Below are positions 17,244 through 26,169 of a DNA stretch of 64,000 nucleotides, one piece after another. The notes beneath the pieces were generated by a model, which worked only from the letters and a program-made list of their open reading frames with translations, was not told the DNA's origin and ran no database searches. The first letter of the stretch is position 1. Every line of letters starts with the position of its first letter. The position numbers were made by a program, and so were the translations under genes. Origin of the DNA: Halocatena halophila (GTDB lineage: Archaea; Halobacteriota; Halobacteria; Halobacteriales; Haloarculaceae); the NCBI GenBank assembly GCA_027563145.1, contig CP071306.1, forward strand, positions 248,001 to 312,000, in the 5' to 3' direction.

Positions 17244-19931
17244 TCAGCCGGTGTTTTTCATGCCGGCAGCGATTCCGTTGATCGTGAGTCTGAGCGCGCG
17301 TTCTTCGACTGCGGATCGTTCATCCGTCGCAAGCAGTGACACCTGGAGGAGATTGAGCGGGTCGACGTATGGATTTCGCCGTTCGAGGCTGTCTCTGAGC
17401 CATTCCCGATCGATCAGGTGCTCACGACCGGTGATCTCGAGTACGAGTTCGCGCGCCCGTTCGTGTTCGCCCGCAAGCAGGGGGAAAATCCGACTCCGGA
17501 GCGACTCGTCGGCGAGGTCGGCGTAGTGACTTGCGATCTCCATGTCGGTGCGAGCAATCGCGAGCGCGGCTTTGTCGAGGGTCGTCCGGAAAAACGGCCA
17601 CTGGTCGTACATCTCCTGGAGCGTGTCGATCGAGCCGCTTTCGAGATAGCTGTCGATTCCCGTCGCAACGCCGTACCAGCCAGGGAGAATACACCGCGAT
17701 TGGGTCCACGAAAACACCCATGGGATCGCGCGCAGATCTTCGACGGATCGCTCATCCGACCGTGACGCCGGCCGTGATCCGAGATTGAGGGTTTCGATGA
17801 CGGTAATCGGCGTGGCCTGTTCGAAATAGCTGACAAAGCCGTCCGTCTCGAGCAACTCTTGATACGCCGACTGGGCGCTGGTGGCCATCGCCTCCATCGC
17901 GTCGGTCCACGTGGACTCGATCGGTGGCTCTGGTTCTTTTATTGCCTGGAGTCTGGCACGGAGCTGTGCGGTCAGCATCTGCTCGATATTTCGTTCGGCG
18001 ATTCGTGGGTTGGCATACTTCTCGGCGATTGCCTCGCCCTGTTCGGTGAATTTCACCGCACCAGTAACGGTCTCTCTGGGCAGTGCGAGCAACGCCTCGT
18101 TCATTGGGCCGCCCCCACGGGATATCGAGCCGCCACGGCCGTGGAACAGCCGAAGTTCGACTGCAAATTCGTCGGCAATCTCGCCCAGCCTGCGCTGATT
18201 TCGATACAGCGCCCAGTTTGCCCCCAGAAATCCGTTTTCCTTGTTCGAATCGGAGTAGCCAAGCATAATCTCCTGGGTTTTCCCCCGTAGTTCGAGCGCC
18301 TGTGAGTATGCCTCGTTCTCGAACAGGGTTCCCATGATCTCGCGGGCGTTAGAGAGCGCGTGTTCGGTTTCGAGCAGCGGAACCACGTCGATGCCGGCGT
18401 GTTCTGGGAGCTGGACCACCCCCGCCTGATCCGCCAAAAACAGCACCTCCATCACGTGACTTGGCTCTTCGGTCATGCTGATACAGTAGGTATCGATCGC
18501 TTGCACACCGTATTCGGCCTGCCAATCCGCTAGCGCCCGAAATCGATCACAGACACGCGTTGCAGTGTCCGAGAGTCCGTCGGTTGCGGACAGATCGACG
18601 ACGGACTGGTCCTGACAGATGGCCTCGGTCAACAGCGCCATTCGTTCGGCTTCACTGGCCCCGGCGTAGTCGATTCCTTCGTCTTCGAGCGTTTCGGCGA
18701 CCGTATGGGTGTGATTTTCCCGATGATCACGAAGATCGAGGCTGGCAAGCGTGAAATCGAACGTATCCACCTGACGAATCAACGGCTCAAGTTGCGACTC
18801 GACGATCGCGTCGCCACCGTTCGCACGGACCGACTCGGCCAGTAGCGCTACATCCGCCTTGAACTCGGTTGCGTCCGCGTATCCCCCCGGCCGCACGTCA
18901 CCCACCCGGTCGAGACGCTCATACATCAGCCGAAGTTTTTGTCGGTACGGTTCGTCCGGATAGGCCGTCTGTGCTGTTTTGGCAACCCCTTCGAGTGTAG
19001 CTCGATCTGCCGCGAGTGAGTCCTCGAAGGCCTCGCTCAGCGTGAGTCGCGTGACATCGTGGCTGAGCACCGCACCGAGCGATTCGAGCGCAGACTGATA
19101 CCGCTCGAGGACGAGCTCTCGCTGGCGCTCTAGCGTGCGAGCGGTCACATCGGGCGTCACGTGTGGATTTCCGTCACGGTCGCTTCCAGCCCAGGACCGG
19201 AATTTGAACAGTTCGGGCACGTCAATCGAGCCGTCAAGTTCGGCCTCACACACGGCCTCGAACTCTCTATATACGTCTCCGACCACGTCGAACAGCACGT
19301 TTTCTAGATACCACTGCACGTTGTGTGCTTCGTCGTCCGGCGTCGGCTGGCGTGATCGAATCTGTGCGGTCTGCCAGAGACTCGTCACCTCTGCGGTGAG
19401 CTCAGCGGTTAGCTGCTGGCGTTCGATATCCGTCAACGACTGTTCGTCGAGCGTTTTGAGCAACGACTCGATCGATCGGAGCTTCGATTTGATCGTTTTC
19501 CGCCGGGCTTCCGTTGGATGGGCGGTGAACGTCGGCTCGATCAGCACGTCGTCCACGATCGTCTGGACGAGCGACTCCTCTTCGTTTGCAAGCGCGTCGG
19601 CAACGTCGGCGAAGCTCCCCTGCAGGGTTTGTTCCTGAGATTCGGTACGGATAGTGCGAACGCGTTCGCGCTCTTCTGCGAGATTGATCAGCTCGAAATA
19701 CGTGGTAAACGCCCGCGCGACGTTCCGATGTTGTTCGGGGGATGCAGAGTCCAGTGCTTCAACGAGTGGGATGCGACTCTCGAGTTCACCGTCGCGGTAA
19801 TCGATCGCATCGGTCCGTAACGACTCTACCGTCTCGAACGATCCAGAGGATCCGTGTTCGGAAAGTACGTCTCCAAGCAGTGCTCCAAGCTCTCGGACGT
19901 CCTGACGGACGTCTCTGCTGTGCAATTCCAT
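17244..19931 (-). CDS. ppc: Phosphoenolpyruvate carboxylase
   Basis: 895 residues, normal for the bacterial-type enzyme. Carboxylates phosphoenolpyruvate with bicarbonate to oxaloacetate, replenishing the TCA cycle. Key motifs: FTAHPTEARRKTI near residue 135 (catalytic His), FRSWAGSDRDGNPHVTPDV near 245, LGYSDSNKENGFLGANWAL near 555, FHGRGGSISRGGGP near 600 (PEP-binding arginines) and the conserved C-terminus GIAAGMKNTG. All expected active-site segments are present. It is monocistronic, with AT-rich flanks. Confidence 0.97.
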   Translation of the reverse strand: MELHSRDVRQDVRELGALLGDVLSEHGSSGSFETVESLRTDAIDYRDGELESRIPLVEALDSASPEQHRNVARAFTTYFELINLAEERERVRTIRTESQEQTLQGSFADVADALANEEESLVQTIVDDVLIEPTFTAHPTEARRKTIKSKLRSIESLLKTLDEQSLTDIERQQLTAELTAEVTSLWQTAQIRSRQPTPDDEAHNVQWYLENVLFDVVGDVYREFEAVCEAELDGSIDVPELFKFRSWAGSDRDGNPHVTPDVTARTLERQRELVLERYQSALESLGAVLSHDVTRLTLSEAFEDSLAADRATLEGVAKTAQTAYPDEPYRQKLRLMYERLDRVGDVRPGGYADATEFKADVALLAESVRANGGDAIVESQLEPLIRQVDTFDFTLASLDLRDHRENHTHTVAETLEDEGIDYAGASEAERMALLTEAICQDQSVVDLSATDGLSDTATRVCDRFRALADWQAEYGVQAIDTYCISMTEEPSHVMEVLFLADQAGVVQLPEHAGIDVVPLLETEHALSNAREIMGTLFENEAYSQALELRGKTQEIMLGYSDSNKENGFLGANWALYRNQRRLGEIADEFAVELRLFHGRGGSISRGGGPMNEALLALPRETVTGAVKFTEQGEAIAEKYANPRIAERNIEQMLTAQLRARLQAIKEPEPPIESTWTDAMEAMATSAQSAYQELLETDGFVSYFEQATPITVIETLNLGSRPASRSDERSVEDLRAIPWVFSWTQSRCILPGWYGVATGIDSYLESGSIDTLQEMYDQWPFFRTTLDKAALAIARTDMEIASHYADLADESLRSRIFPLLAGEHERARELVLEITGREHLIDREWLRDSLERRNPYVDPLNLLQVSLLATDERSAVEERALRLTINGIAAGMKNTG

Positions 19932-20433
19932 ACCACTACTCTATGGCCGATCCACTAAACGTTCTCGTTCATGTGGGAAACGAATGATTAATATTGGATA
20001 GCAAAAATTGCCACCTATCGTGCGCATACGTTTCGACTGGCAGTTTTATAGATAGATATAATCATTATCAATTAATGCTGACTATATTTGATCGATATTA
20101 TTCAAACTAAATTGACTTTTTGGACTTTGCCTAAATAATCGAGGACGTATCTATTTCTATTGCTCGTACGCTGTCTGTCGTTTTTTGTCGTCCATCTCTT
20201 GAATATAATTGCTGGTAATAGCAATCCATCATGGAACGTAGAGTTTATTAAATTATTACACTAATCAGTAACAACACCCATCACTACAATTATAATTTAC
20301 TCTGACAATTTGTGCTGATGGCCCGTCGTATTCTGCCCCCTTCGGATCTGATCTGTCTTACGTGAGTGGACCTCAATTTTGTTTTTACGTATTCCCCATG
20401 ATTTATTTATATCGTTGCCGATCATACACCCGA
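19932..20433. promoter_or_regulatory. AT-rich divergent region with promoter for the EthD-like operon
   Basis: About 500 bases without a gene between divergent transcription units. It is strongly AT-rich from 20045 to 20290. A TATA element ATTTATTTATAT at 20401-20412 is centred about 28 nt before the ATG at 20434, indicating a leaderless transcript for that gene. No repeat or RNA gene is evident. Confidence 0.5.
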
Positions 20434-21114
20434 ATGTACAAGCACGTTTCACTCCTGGTCGGAAAGCAAGACGCCGGGTCGAACACAGATCAGTGGACAG
20501 AGCGCTTTGTGAGTGCCGTAGATGATTTCGATTCGGTACAGCGCAGTCACCACGTACTGCCAATCGACCGGGAGGCAACCGAATACGACGGTCTCGCGGA
20601 GCTGTATTTCGATTCATCCGACGCAGTTGCGGGTGCGGGCGACCATCCCGTGCTCGAAGATACTCCGGTCGGAGATTCGATTGCGCTCGATCGATCACCC
20701 TGGATGGCTGGCGAAGAAGTCGTCGAACTCGACCACACCGACGGCGATACCGACGGTTGCTATAAACACTCGGCGTTTCTCATCAGAAAAGAGGGAATGT
20801 CATACGACGCGTTTTTGGATCACTGGTCCACCGAACACGTCCCGCTTGCCCGAAAAATACCCGGTGTCGTCCGTTATTCGCGTGTTGTTCCCATCGACCG
20901 GTCAGCAGTCGAGTTCGATGGCATAGCCGAACTCTATTTCGACGATCTCTCTGCGCTCCGGGCGGGACTCGGCCACGAATCCTCTCGTGATTACGATCCG
21001 GACCATCCCCGCGCGAAAGCGCCGCGTGATGATGTGGATAATTTCCTCGAGATCGGCGACCGGCCACGGTTCGTGGGCGAAGAACGAGTCATCCTGAGTT
21101 CCACCACGCAATGA
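20434..21114 (+). CDS. Duplicated EthD-like (dimeric alpha/beta barrel) protein
   Basis: 226 residues from MYKHVSLLVGKQDAGSNTDQ. It has two related halves. In the second, about residues 110-180, CYKHSAFLIRKEGMSYDAFLD, WSTEHVPLARKIPGVVRYS and FDGIAELYFDDLSALRAGL form the EthD pattern (K..fl.r..gms..eF..hW...H.pla...pg...y). The first half repeats it in weaker form (YKHVSLLVGKQD ... YDGLAELYFDSSDAVAGA) but lacks the H.p segment. EthD proteins are small ferredoxin-like barrels associated with degradation of ethers and aromatics. The fused tandem form suggests an internal pseudo-dimer. The ATG is fixed by the TATA spacing. It overlaps the HD-domain gene by 4 nt. Confidence 0.6.
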   Translation: MYKHVSLLVGKQDAGSNTDQWTERFVSAVDDFDSVQRSHHVLPIDREATEYDGLAELYFDSSDAVAGAGDHPVLEDTPVGDSIALDRSPWMAGEEVVELDHTDGDTDGCYKHSAFLIRKEGMSYDAFLDHWSTEHVPLARKIPGVVRYSRVVPIDRSAVEFDGIAELYFDDLSALRAGLGHESSRDYDPDHPRAKAPRDDVDNFLEIGDRPRFVGEERVILSSTTQ

Positions 21115-21707
21115 ACGCACCATCCCGTCGCGAGCAGATCGAAGCCGCGTTTCCAACACTCGATGAACTGTCCGATGAGTTGCTCGCTGAGCAGTGTGTC
21201 CGTGCGTGGGATCTCGGCCTCGAACGAGGTGGCTGGCGCGACATTCACGACATCCCGTACGCCTGGAACATCGACGATGTGAGCACCGTCGAACACGTTC
21301 AGGGGGTAGCCCAGATCGCATTGACAGCGATCGAGCAACAAGAACGAATCCACGGCGCACCCATCGACCGGGATGTAGTGATCGCTGGTGCGCTCCTCCA
21401 CGACGTTGGAAAATGCTACGAATACACCAGCCACGTTCCGAATGATCGTCTCGATTCGCCCAGTCCAACCTACGCCGGAGACGTGATTCCCCATTCACTC
21501 TCGAGTTACGCCCTGGCGCACGAGGTTGGCTGTTCGATCGCCGTCAAACGCACGATCCCGCATTTTCTTGGAGAGATTCCTACCCGATCGATCGAGGCAG
21601 AACTCATTACCAGCGCAAACGCAATCTCATCAAACGCGATCACCCAGGCCACAATGGGTATCTCACTCCCCGAATGGGTCGAGAGATACAGCCAAACCCA
21701 GAATTAA
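21111..21707 (+). CDS. HD-domain phosphohydrolase
   Basis: 198 residues. HD-domain metal set: His in TVEHVQGVAQIAL near residue 63, the His-Asp pair in AGALLHDVGKCYEY near 97, and a later His in VIPHSLSSYALAHEVG near 126-136 with Asp/Glu candidates after it. The family hydrolyses phosphate monoesters or diesters of nucleotides. Start codon overlaps the stop of the EthD-like gene, so the products are made together; the reason for the pairing is unknown. Confidence 0.8.
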   Translation: MNAPSRREQIEAAFPTLDELSDELLAEQCVRAWDLGLERGGWRDIHDIPYAWNIDDVSTVEHVQGVAQIALTAIEQQERIHGAPIDRDVVIAGALLHDVGKCYEYTSHVPNDRLDSPSPTYAGDVIPHSLSSYALAHEVGCSIAVKRTIPHFLGEIPTRSIEAELITSANAISSNAITQATMGISLPEWVERYSQTQN

Positions 21708-21767
21708 TTTTTCTATGCAACTCTATGTCACGGAATAATTAAGTGCAAACCGCGTGATTGTATGATC

Positions 21768-21827
21768 ATGTCATACGATAGTCGCTGGGGAATGGAAGGC
21801 CAACCCACAACCGTGGATTGCTGGTAG
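21768..21827 (+). CDS. Short leader ORF (19 codons) in frame with the E1 alpha gene, ended by an amber codon
   Basis: ATG at 21768 opens MSYDSRWGMEGQPTTVDCW followed by TAG. A TATA-like ATAATTAAG at 21735-21743 lies about 28 nt upstream, so transcription may begin almost at this ATG. Beyond the TAG the same frame stays open for 17 codons (YDESAIVERLRAEDFTP) and runs straight into the ATG of the dehydrogenase gene. It could be a leader peptide, an N-terminus lost through one nonsense change, or chance. It is too short to rate on composition. Confidence 0.3.
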   Translation: MSYDSRWGMEGQPTTVDCW

Positions 21828-21878
21828 TACGACGAGTCGGCTATCGTCGAGCGTCTGCGTGCGGAAGATTTCACACCC

Positions 21879-22967
21879 ATGAGCGTACCAGACCACGATC
21901 CGACAGAACAGTCCACCGTACCGTCCGACAATCTCATTACCGTCCTTGATGAGCAAACTGCTGCCGAATCGGTTTCGCTTGACGCAAGCGAGCGTGTCTC
22001 GCTCTACCGAACGATCCGAACAGCACGCGAATTCGACCAGCGGATGATCAGCCTCCAGCGTCAGGGCCGAATCGAGACGTACGCCCCGATGACTGGACAG
22101 GAAGGTTCGCAGGTGGCGACGAGCTTCGCACTCGGCACACGTGACTGGCTCTTTCCAACCTATCGGGAGCATGCTGCAGCCTACGCCCACGGCGTCGATC
22201 TCACCACGTTGATCGCCGAACTCCGAGGGCTATGCCCCAACCGTGAGTCCACGCGCGTCGCACCGCCAACAATACCGATCGCGACACAGCTCCCCCACGC
22301 CGTCGGAATGGCCTGGGCGGCCACCCTTCGAGACGATGATATTGTTGTCCTCTGTCATTTTGGTGATGGGGCGACGAGCGAGGGTGATTTTCACGAGGCA
22401 CTGAACATGGCAGGTGTCTTCGACGTGCCGGTCGTATTCGTCTGTAATAACAATCAGTGGGCGATATCCGTTCCACGAGAACGCCAGACAGCGAGCCAAA
22501 CGCTGGCACAGAAGGCCACTGCCTATGGGTTCGAAGGTATCCGTGTCGATGGACTCGATCCACTTGCCGTGTACAGCGTCACGCAGAATGCCATCGAACG
22601 GGCAAGATCTCCCCCTGAGAATGTGAAGCGGCCCACGTTGATAGAATCCGTGCAGTATCGGTTTGGCGCACACACGACGGCCGACGATCCCGAACGCTAC
22701 CGTGAGGAGAGGGTTGCTAATCAGTGGCGTGAACGTGATCCCGTTTCCAGATTCCGGAACCACCTCCAAGCGGCGAATATCTGCACGGAAGACGAGCTGG
22801 ATACGATCGACGAGGCGGCCAAAACGACCGTGCAAAAGGCAATCGAAACGGCAGAATCCATCGAGCCCGATCCAGCCCGACCGTTCGACGACGTGTTTGC
22901 GAGACCCACCGACCGACTCCAAGCACAGCGTCACACCTGGCAGGCCCACTCAACCGGGGGGGAATGA
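21879..22967 (+). CDS. 2-oxoacid dehydrogenase E1 component, alpha subunit-like (TPP-dependent)
   Basis: 362 residues. The E1 alpha hallmarks are present: REFDQRMISLQRQGRIETYAP near residue 50, GQEGSQVATSFAL near 70, TQLPHAVGMAWAATL near 140, and the TPP/Mg motif FGDGATSEGDFHEALNMAGV with VCNNNQWAISVP near 165-195. These enzymes decarboxylate pyruvate or branched-chain 2-oxoacids together with an E1 beta subunit, E2 and E3. None of those partners is adjacent: the next gene converges and encodes an unrelated oxidoreductase. The catalytic partner must be elsewhere or the protein is an orphan paralogue. An upstream in-frame extension broken by TAG is noted separately. Confidence 0.87.
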   Translation: MSVPDHDPTEQSTVPSDNLITVLDEQTAAESVSLDASERVSLYRTIRTAREFDQRMISLQRQGRIETYAPMTGQEGSQVATSFALGTRDWLFPTYREHAAAYAHGVDLTTLIAELRGLCPNRESTRVAPPTIPIATQLPHAVGMAWAATLRDDDIVVLCHFGDGATSEGDFHEALNMAGVFDVPVVFVCNNNQWAISVPRERQTASQTLAQKATAYGFEGIRVDGLDPLAVYSVTQNAIERARSPPENVKRPTLIESVQYRFGAHTTADDPERYREERVANQWRERDPVSRFRNHLQAANICTEDELDTIDEAAKTTVQKAIETAESIEPDPARPFDDVFARPTDRLQAQRHTWQAHSTGGE

Positions 22968-22971
22968 GTGC

Positions 22972-23988
22972 CTACAGGGATTCGTCGCTGACCTGGACCA
23001 GCTGTTTGCCGATGTTTTCGCCCTCGAACAGCCCCATGAACGCATCTGGGGCGTTTTCGATACCTTCGGTGATCGTTTCCCGATACGTGATCGACCCCTC
23101 ACCAACCCACTGTCCGAGCTGTTCAGTCGCTTGGCTGAACCGCGGTGCGTAATCGCTAACGATAAAGCCGCTTACCGATGCCCGCTTGGTGAGTATCTGT
23201 GGCAGTTTACGGGGGCCAGTCGGCACCGATTCGGCGTTGTAGTGAGCGATCTGCCCACAGATGGCCACCCGGGCGTCGGTGTTGAGCTGCGTGAACACCG
23301 CGTCAGTGATCGGTCCTCCGACGTTGTCGAAGTAGACATCCACACCGTCTGGCGCGGCGTTTTTGAGTGCGGTCCGGTAATCGTCGGTCGTTTTGTAGTT
23401 GATCCCGACGTCGGCACCGATCTCCTCGAGGAACTCGACTTTCGTGTCACTCCCAGCGAATCCAACGACACGACAGCCGTTGAGCTTTGCAATCTGGACG
23501 ACCGTGGACCCGACCGCACCGGCCGCACCAGAGACGACGACAGTATCTCCAGCGCGGGGCTTGCCCTCCTCAAGCAGGCCGAAATACGCCGTCTGTCCCG
23601 GCATGCCAAGCACACCAAGATACGTCGATAGCGGTGCGAGCTCCGGGTCGATTTTGTGTACCGAGCCACCGTCGACGACGGCATACTCGGCCCATTCGAG
23701 CTCTCCCGTGACGTAGTCTCCCGCCTCCAGCGAGTCGTGTTTCGACTGCGCTACCTGACCGACGACCGCACCACGCATCGGATCGCCAAGCTCCCACGGC
23801 TCGGCGTACGATTCGCTTGCATCCATCCGGTCACGCATGTACGGATCGACGGAGAGATACACCGTCCGTACCAGTATTTCACCGCCCTCTGGTTCTCCGA
23901 CCGGAACTGACTCGAGTTCGAACGTCTCCGGACCAGGAACGCCCTCCGGTCGTGCACCGAGTACGTATCGCCGATTCGTTTCGGACAT
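22972..23988 (-). CDS. NADP-dependent zinc-independent MDR oxidoreductase (leukotriene-B4-dehydrogenase/CurA-like)
   Basis: 338 residues. The N-terminal catalytic domain has YLSVDPYMRDRMDASESYAEP near residue 45, typical of the zinc-free alkenal/one reductase and leukotriene-B4 dehydrogenase branch. The cofactor domain has VVVSGAAGAVGSTVVQIAK near 150, followed by GCRVVGFAGSD and K at the NADP-phosphate site. QIAHYNAESVPTGPRKLPQIL near 265 is also typical. It reduces the C=C bond of enones or quinone-like compounds. It converges with the E1 alpha gene, 4 nt between ends, and has its own promoter region at 23989-24249. Confidence 0.92.
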   Translation of the reverse strand: MSETNRRYVLGARPEGVPGPETFELESVPVGEPEGGEILVRTVYLSVDPYMRDRMDASESYAEPWELGDPMRGAVVGQVAQSKHDSLEAGDYVTGELEWAEYAVVDGGSVHKIDPELAPLSTYLGVLGMPGQTAYFGLLEEGKPRAGDTVVVSGAAGAVGSTVVQIAKLNGCRVVGFAGSDTKVEFLEEIGADVGINYKTTDDYRTALKNAAPDGVDVYFDNVGGPITDAVFTQLNTDARVAICGQIAHYNAESVPTGPRKLPQILTKRASVSGFIVSDYAPRFSQATEQLGQWVGEGSITYRETITEGIENAPDAFMGLFEGENIGKQLVQVSDESL

Positions 23989-24249
23989 ACACCTCGTCTT
24001 GGGAGTTCTTCCTTTTATCGTCCTCCGGAATCGGAGATCTTCTCCGGCTCATATCTATGATACCACATCTCAATAAACCGATCGTGCGATTACAGGCGTA
24101 CCCGTGTAAACGGACAGCAGTCCACAGTGCTACATGGAAGGTTGACATTCAAATCCATATATGAATTTGTACAACTAGCCTGCTTTATCGGAATGTAGAG
24201 TATATCATATCTCCGTTTTATCCATTGAAGGATTGATGGAACCATCGTC

Positions 24250-24735
24250 ATGAGTAGATGTATGGACCGGAGGACGTATCTCAGAACCCTTTCTCCAGTG
24301 ATTGCTCTCGCTGGCGGCTGTATTTCTTTACCTACTGATGATGACGAACAGTCTCCAGACGGCGTTTCAACGGAGTTTTCGATCCTTTCACAGGATCCGT
24401 CCGGACCGATGGACCACCCCCCGAAGATCACGATAGCACACGAAAAACAGCTGGTAACAGTGCGCGGAAAGCTGTGGCGTGGAAATTCCTGTGAGACTGT
24501 CAAACCGTCCGTTGTCGAGTATGACACCGGTTCCCGACGGTTTAATCTGGTAATCGCAGCCCTCGAAAAGGAGACGCCACTCTGGGTAACGAGCTGTCAG
24601 CCCGCCCTGGGTGCGATCGAATACGAGCTCACTGCACGGTTTCAGCGGACGCTCCCGACCGTCGTCACCGTTACCGAGCAGCCGACTGACGGCTACAAAC
24701 AACAACGAGCCGCAAAGACAGTGCAACAGCGGTGA
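24250..24735 (+). CDS. Predicted haloarchaeal lipoprotein
   Basis: 161 residues. An Arg-Arg pair (MDRRTYLRTLSP) precedes a hydrophobic stretch and lipobox ALAGGC near residue 24, so the mature protein is probably exported by Tat and lipid-anchored at Cys. The mature part is about 135 residues with strand-like segments (KQLVTVRGKLWRGNSCETVK, then RRFNLVIAAL, then YELTARFQRTLPTVVTVTEQ) and two further cysteines (NSCETV, TSCQPA) that could pair. I do not recognise the family. An in-frame ATG 12 nt downstream (MDRRTYL) is an alternative start. It heads a run of three lipoprotein genes. Confidence 0.7.
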   Translation: MSRCMDRRTYLRTLSPVIALAGGCISLPTDDDEQSPDGVSTEFSILSQDPSGPMDHPPKITIAHEKQLVTVRGKLWRGNSCETVKPSVVEYDTGSRRFNLVIAALEKETPLWVTSCQPALGAIEYELTARFQRTLPTVVTVTEQPTDGYKQQRAAKTVQQR

Positions 24736-24870
24736 GTGTCTCCCCGTTTTACTCTGCCATATTCTATCTCTTTGGATTATTATCATTGATGAGGCCCGCC
24801 AGTTACAGTTCTATAATTGATATATAATTGTCAGAAAGGTATATGTGGCCCAAATAGAAATACTTTCTAA

Positions 24871-26169
24871 ATGACTCCATCGGAAGAGAGGGGACTCTCC
24901 AGGCGGACGTTGATCAAGGCAGCACTGGCTATTGGCGGCTCGAGTGCGTTGACAGCCTGTCAAAATGCAGAACTTTCTGGCACGCCTTCTCCGGCTGACG
25001 GACAGCAGTATCCCAGGGGTGACCCTTCTGCCCTTCCAGACGGCCAGCACATCTGGGATGAGTTTCTCGTTCGGTCGGTTCACGGAACGGAAACCCAGAG
25101 TCAACATCAGCTCATTCTCGGGCTCAAGTATACGGGCTCAGTTCCCCCGACCGACGACGACCGTGCGACGGTCGAATCGGCACTCGCACAACTAGAACGC
25201 GCGTTTCGCTGGGGGAGCGGTGCCGACACGAGTGGCTCGATTAACGATGGTTTGTTGTTCCTGATTGGGTATGCTCCGCGATATCTCTCGTCGGTGGATA
25301 TTACGGTTGATGGCCTGCAGACGCCCGAAACGATGCTCGAAGCGCTCGAGGAGGACCCATCGCTTGCAGCGCCGTTCGACGCGGTGTTGTTGCTCGACAG
25401 TGATTATGCTTCAATCCTGCTTGCTGCAGAACAGGCGCTGTTCGGCGACGCTGAGACGCTGAACGGACTGTCAGTCGATCACCGACTCACTGATCAGTTC
25501 GAAATTGTCGAGCGTCGAACTGGCGTGCTGGGGAAGGGCAGACCAGCGGAGACGATTGACAACGAGAACATTCCTGAGAACGCGCCGCTCTCGATGGGCT
25601 TTCGTGCCGGCTTCGAAAACAGCCTCCCATCCGAGGAGATCGCGACGAGAACTGATGGCCCATATCCGGGTGCCACCACGTTCGTACTCTCACGCGTGCG
25701 TACCGATCTCGAATCCTGGTACGACCAGCCACACGAAGATCGGCGCAAAGAGATGTACTGTCCGGCCCACACGCACGAGGAGGTCGGCGAGATCGGTGAC
25801 CGATTGGGGAGTCACAGCAAAATCACGGAAGAGAACGTCGATACCATGGCCGAGCTCGCAGAAGAACACGGCATTATTGGGCACGCACAGAAGGTGGCCG
25901 CGGCTCGCTCTGACGATTTTACAACGCAGATTCTTCGCCGGTCGGAAGGTGTGGCCACAGACACCGTTCATGGCTCGACGTTCAATTTCTCGTCCATTCA
26001 GGACCGAACGGAGAAGTTCGTCGAGATTCGAACGGCAATGTCGGTCGACTCGTACGACCTTGACGTTCCCGAGGACAAACACGGGATCGTTTCGTATCTG
26101 GAGACCATCTCCCGGAGTACGTATTTTGTTCCACCACGAGCAGACCGGGCGCTCCCATCGAATCGATGA
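24871..26169 (+). CDS. Tat lipoprotein related to DyP-type peroxidases (DUF7405-like)
   Basis: 432 residues. Signal: SRRTLIKAALAIGG then lipobox LTAC near residue 30. The C-terminal half follows the DyP peroxidase plan: GFRAGFENSLPSEE near residue 248 at the place of GFxDGxxNP, GPYPGATTFVLSRVRTDLES near 270 (the 'GSY...R.i..dl..W' strand), IIGHAQKVAAARSDD near 335 whose His matches the proximal haem ligand, and ILRRSEGVATD. The catalytic distal Asp of GFxDG is Ala here. So it may be a haem protein with altered chemistry, or a non-peroxidase. The family name DUF7405 is from memory. It overlaps the next gene by 4 nt. Confidence 0.65.
   Translation: MTPSEERGLSRRTLIKAALAIGGSSALTACQNAELSGTPSPADGQQYPRGDPSALPDGQHIWDEFLVRSVHGTETQSQHQLILGLKYTGSVPPTDDDRATVESALAQLERAFRWGSGADTSGSINDGLLFLIGYAPRYLSSVDITVDGLQTPETMLEALEEDPSLAAPFDAVLLLDSDYASILLAAEQALFGDAETLNGLSVDHRLTDQFEIVERRTGVLGKGRPAETIDNENIPENAPLSMGFRAGFENSLPSEEIATRTDGPYPGATTFVLSRVRTDLESWYDQPHEDRRKEMYCPAHTHEEVGEIGDRLGSHSKITEENVDTMAELAEEHGIIGHAQKVAAARSDDFTTQILRRSEGVATDTVHGSTFNFSSIQDRTEKFVEIRTAMSVDSYDLDVPEDKHGIVSYLETISRSTYFVPPRADRALPSNR

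Noticed and set aside
17037..17339. A 100-codon frame in the gap after the TPP enzyme, running into ppc
   Set aside because: Overlaps the conserved ppc C-terminus antisense and lacks acidic bias or motifs.
21825..21827. Pyrrolysine decoding of the amber codon before E1 alpha
   Set aside because: Pyrrolysine is known mainly in methylamine methyltransferases of methanogens; nothing in the window supports a pyl system. Kept only as a low-probability option in the finding.
22663..23631. A 322-codon plus-strand frame spanning the end of E1 alpha and the MDR gene
   Set aside because: Crosses two well-supported genes; composition is basic and serine-rich, unlike real proteins here.
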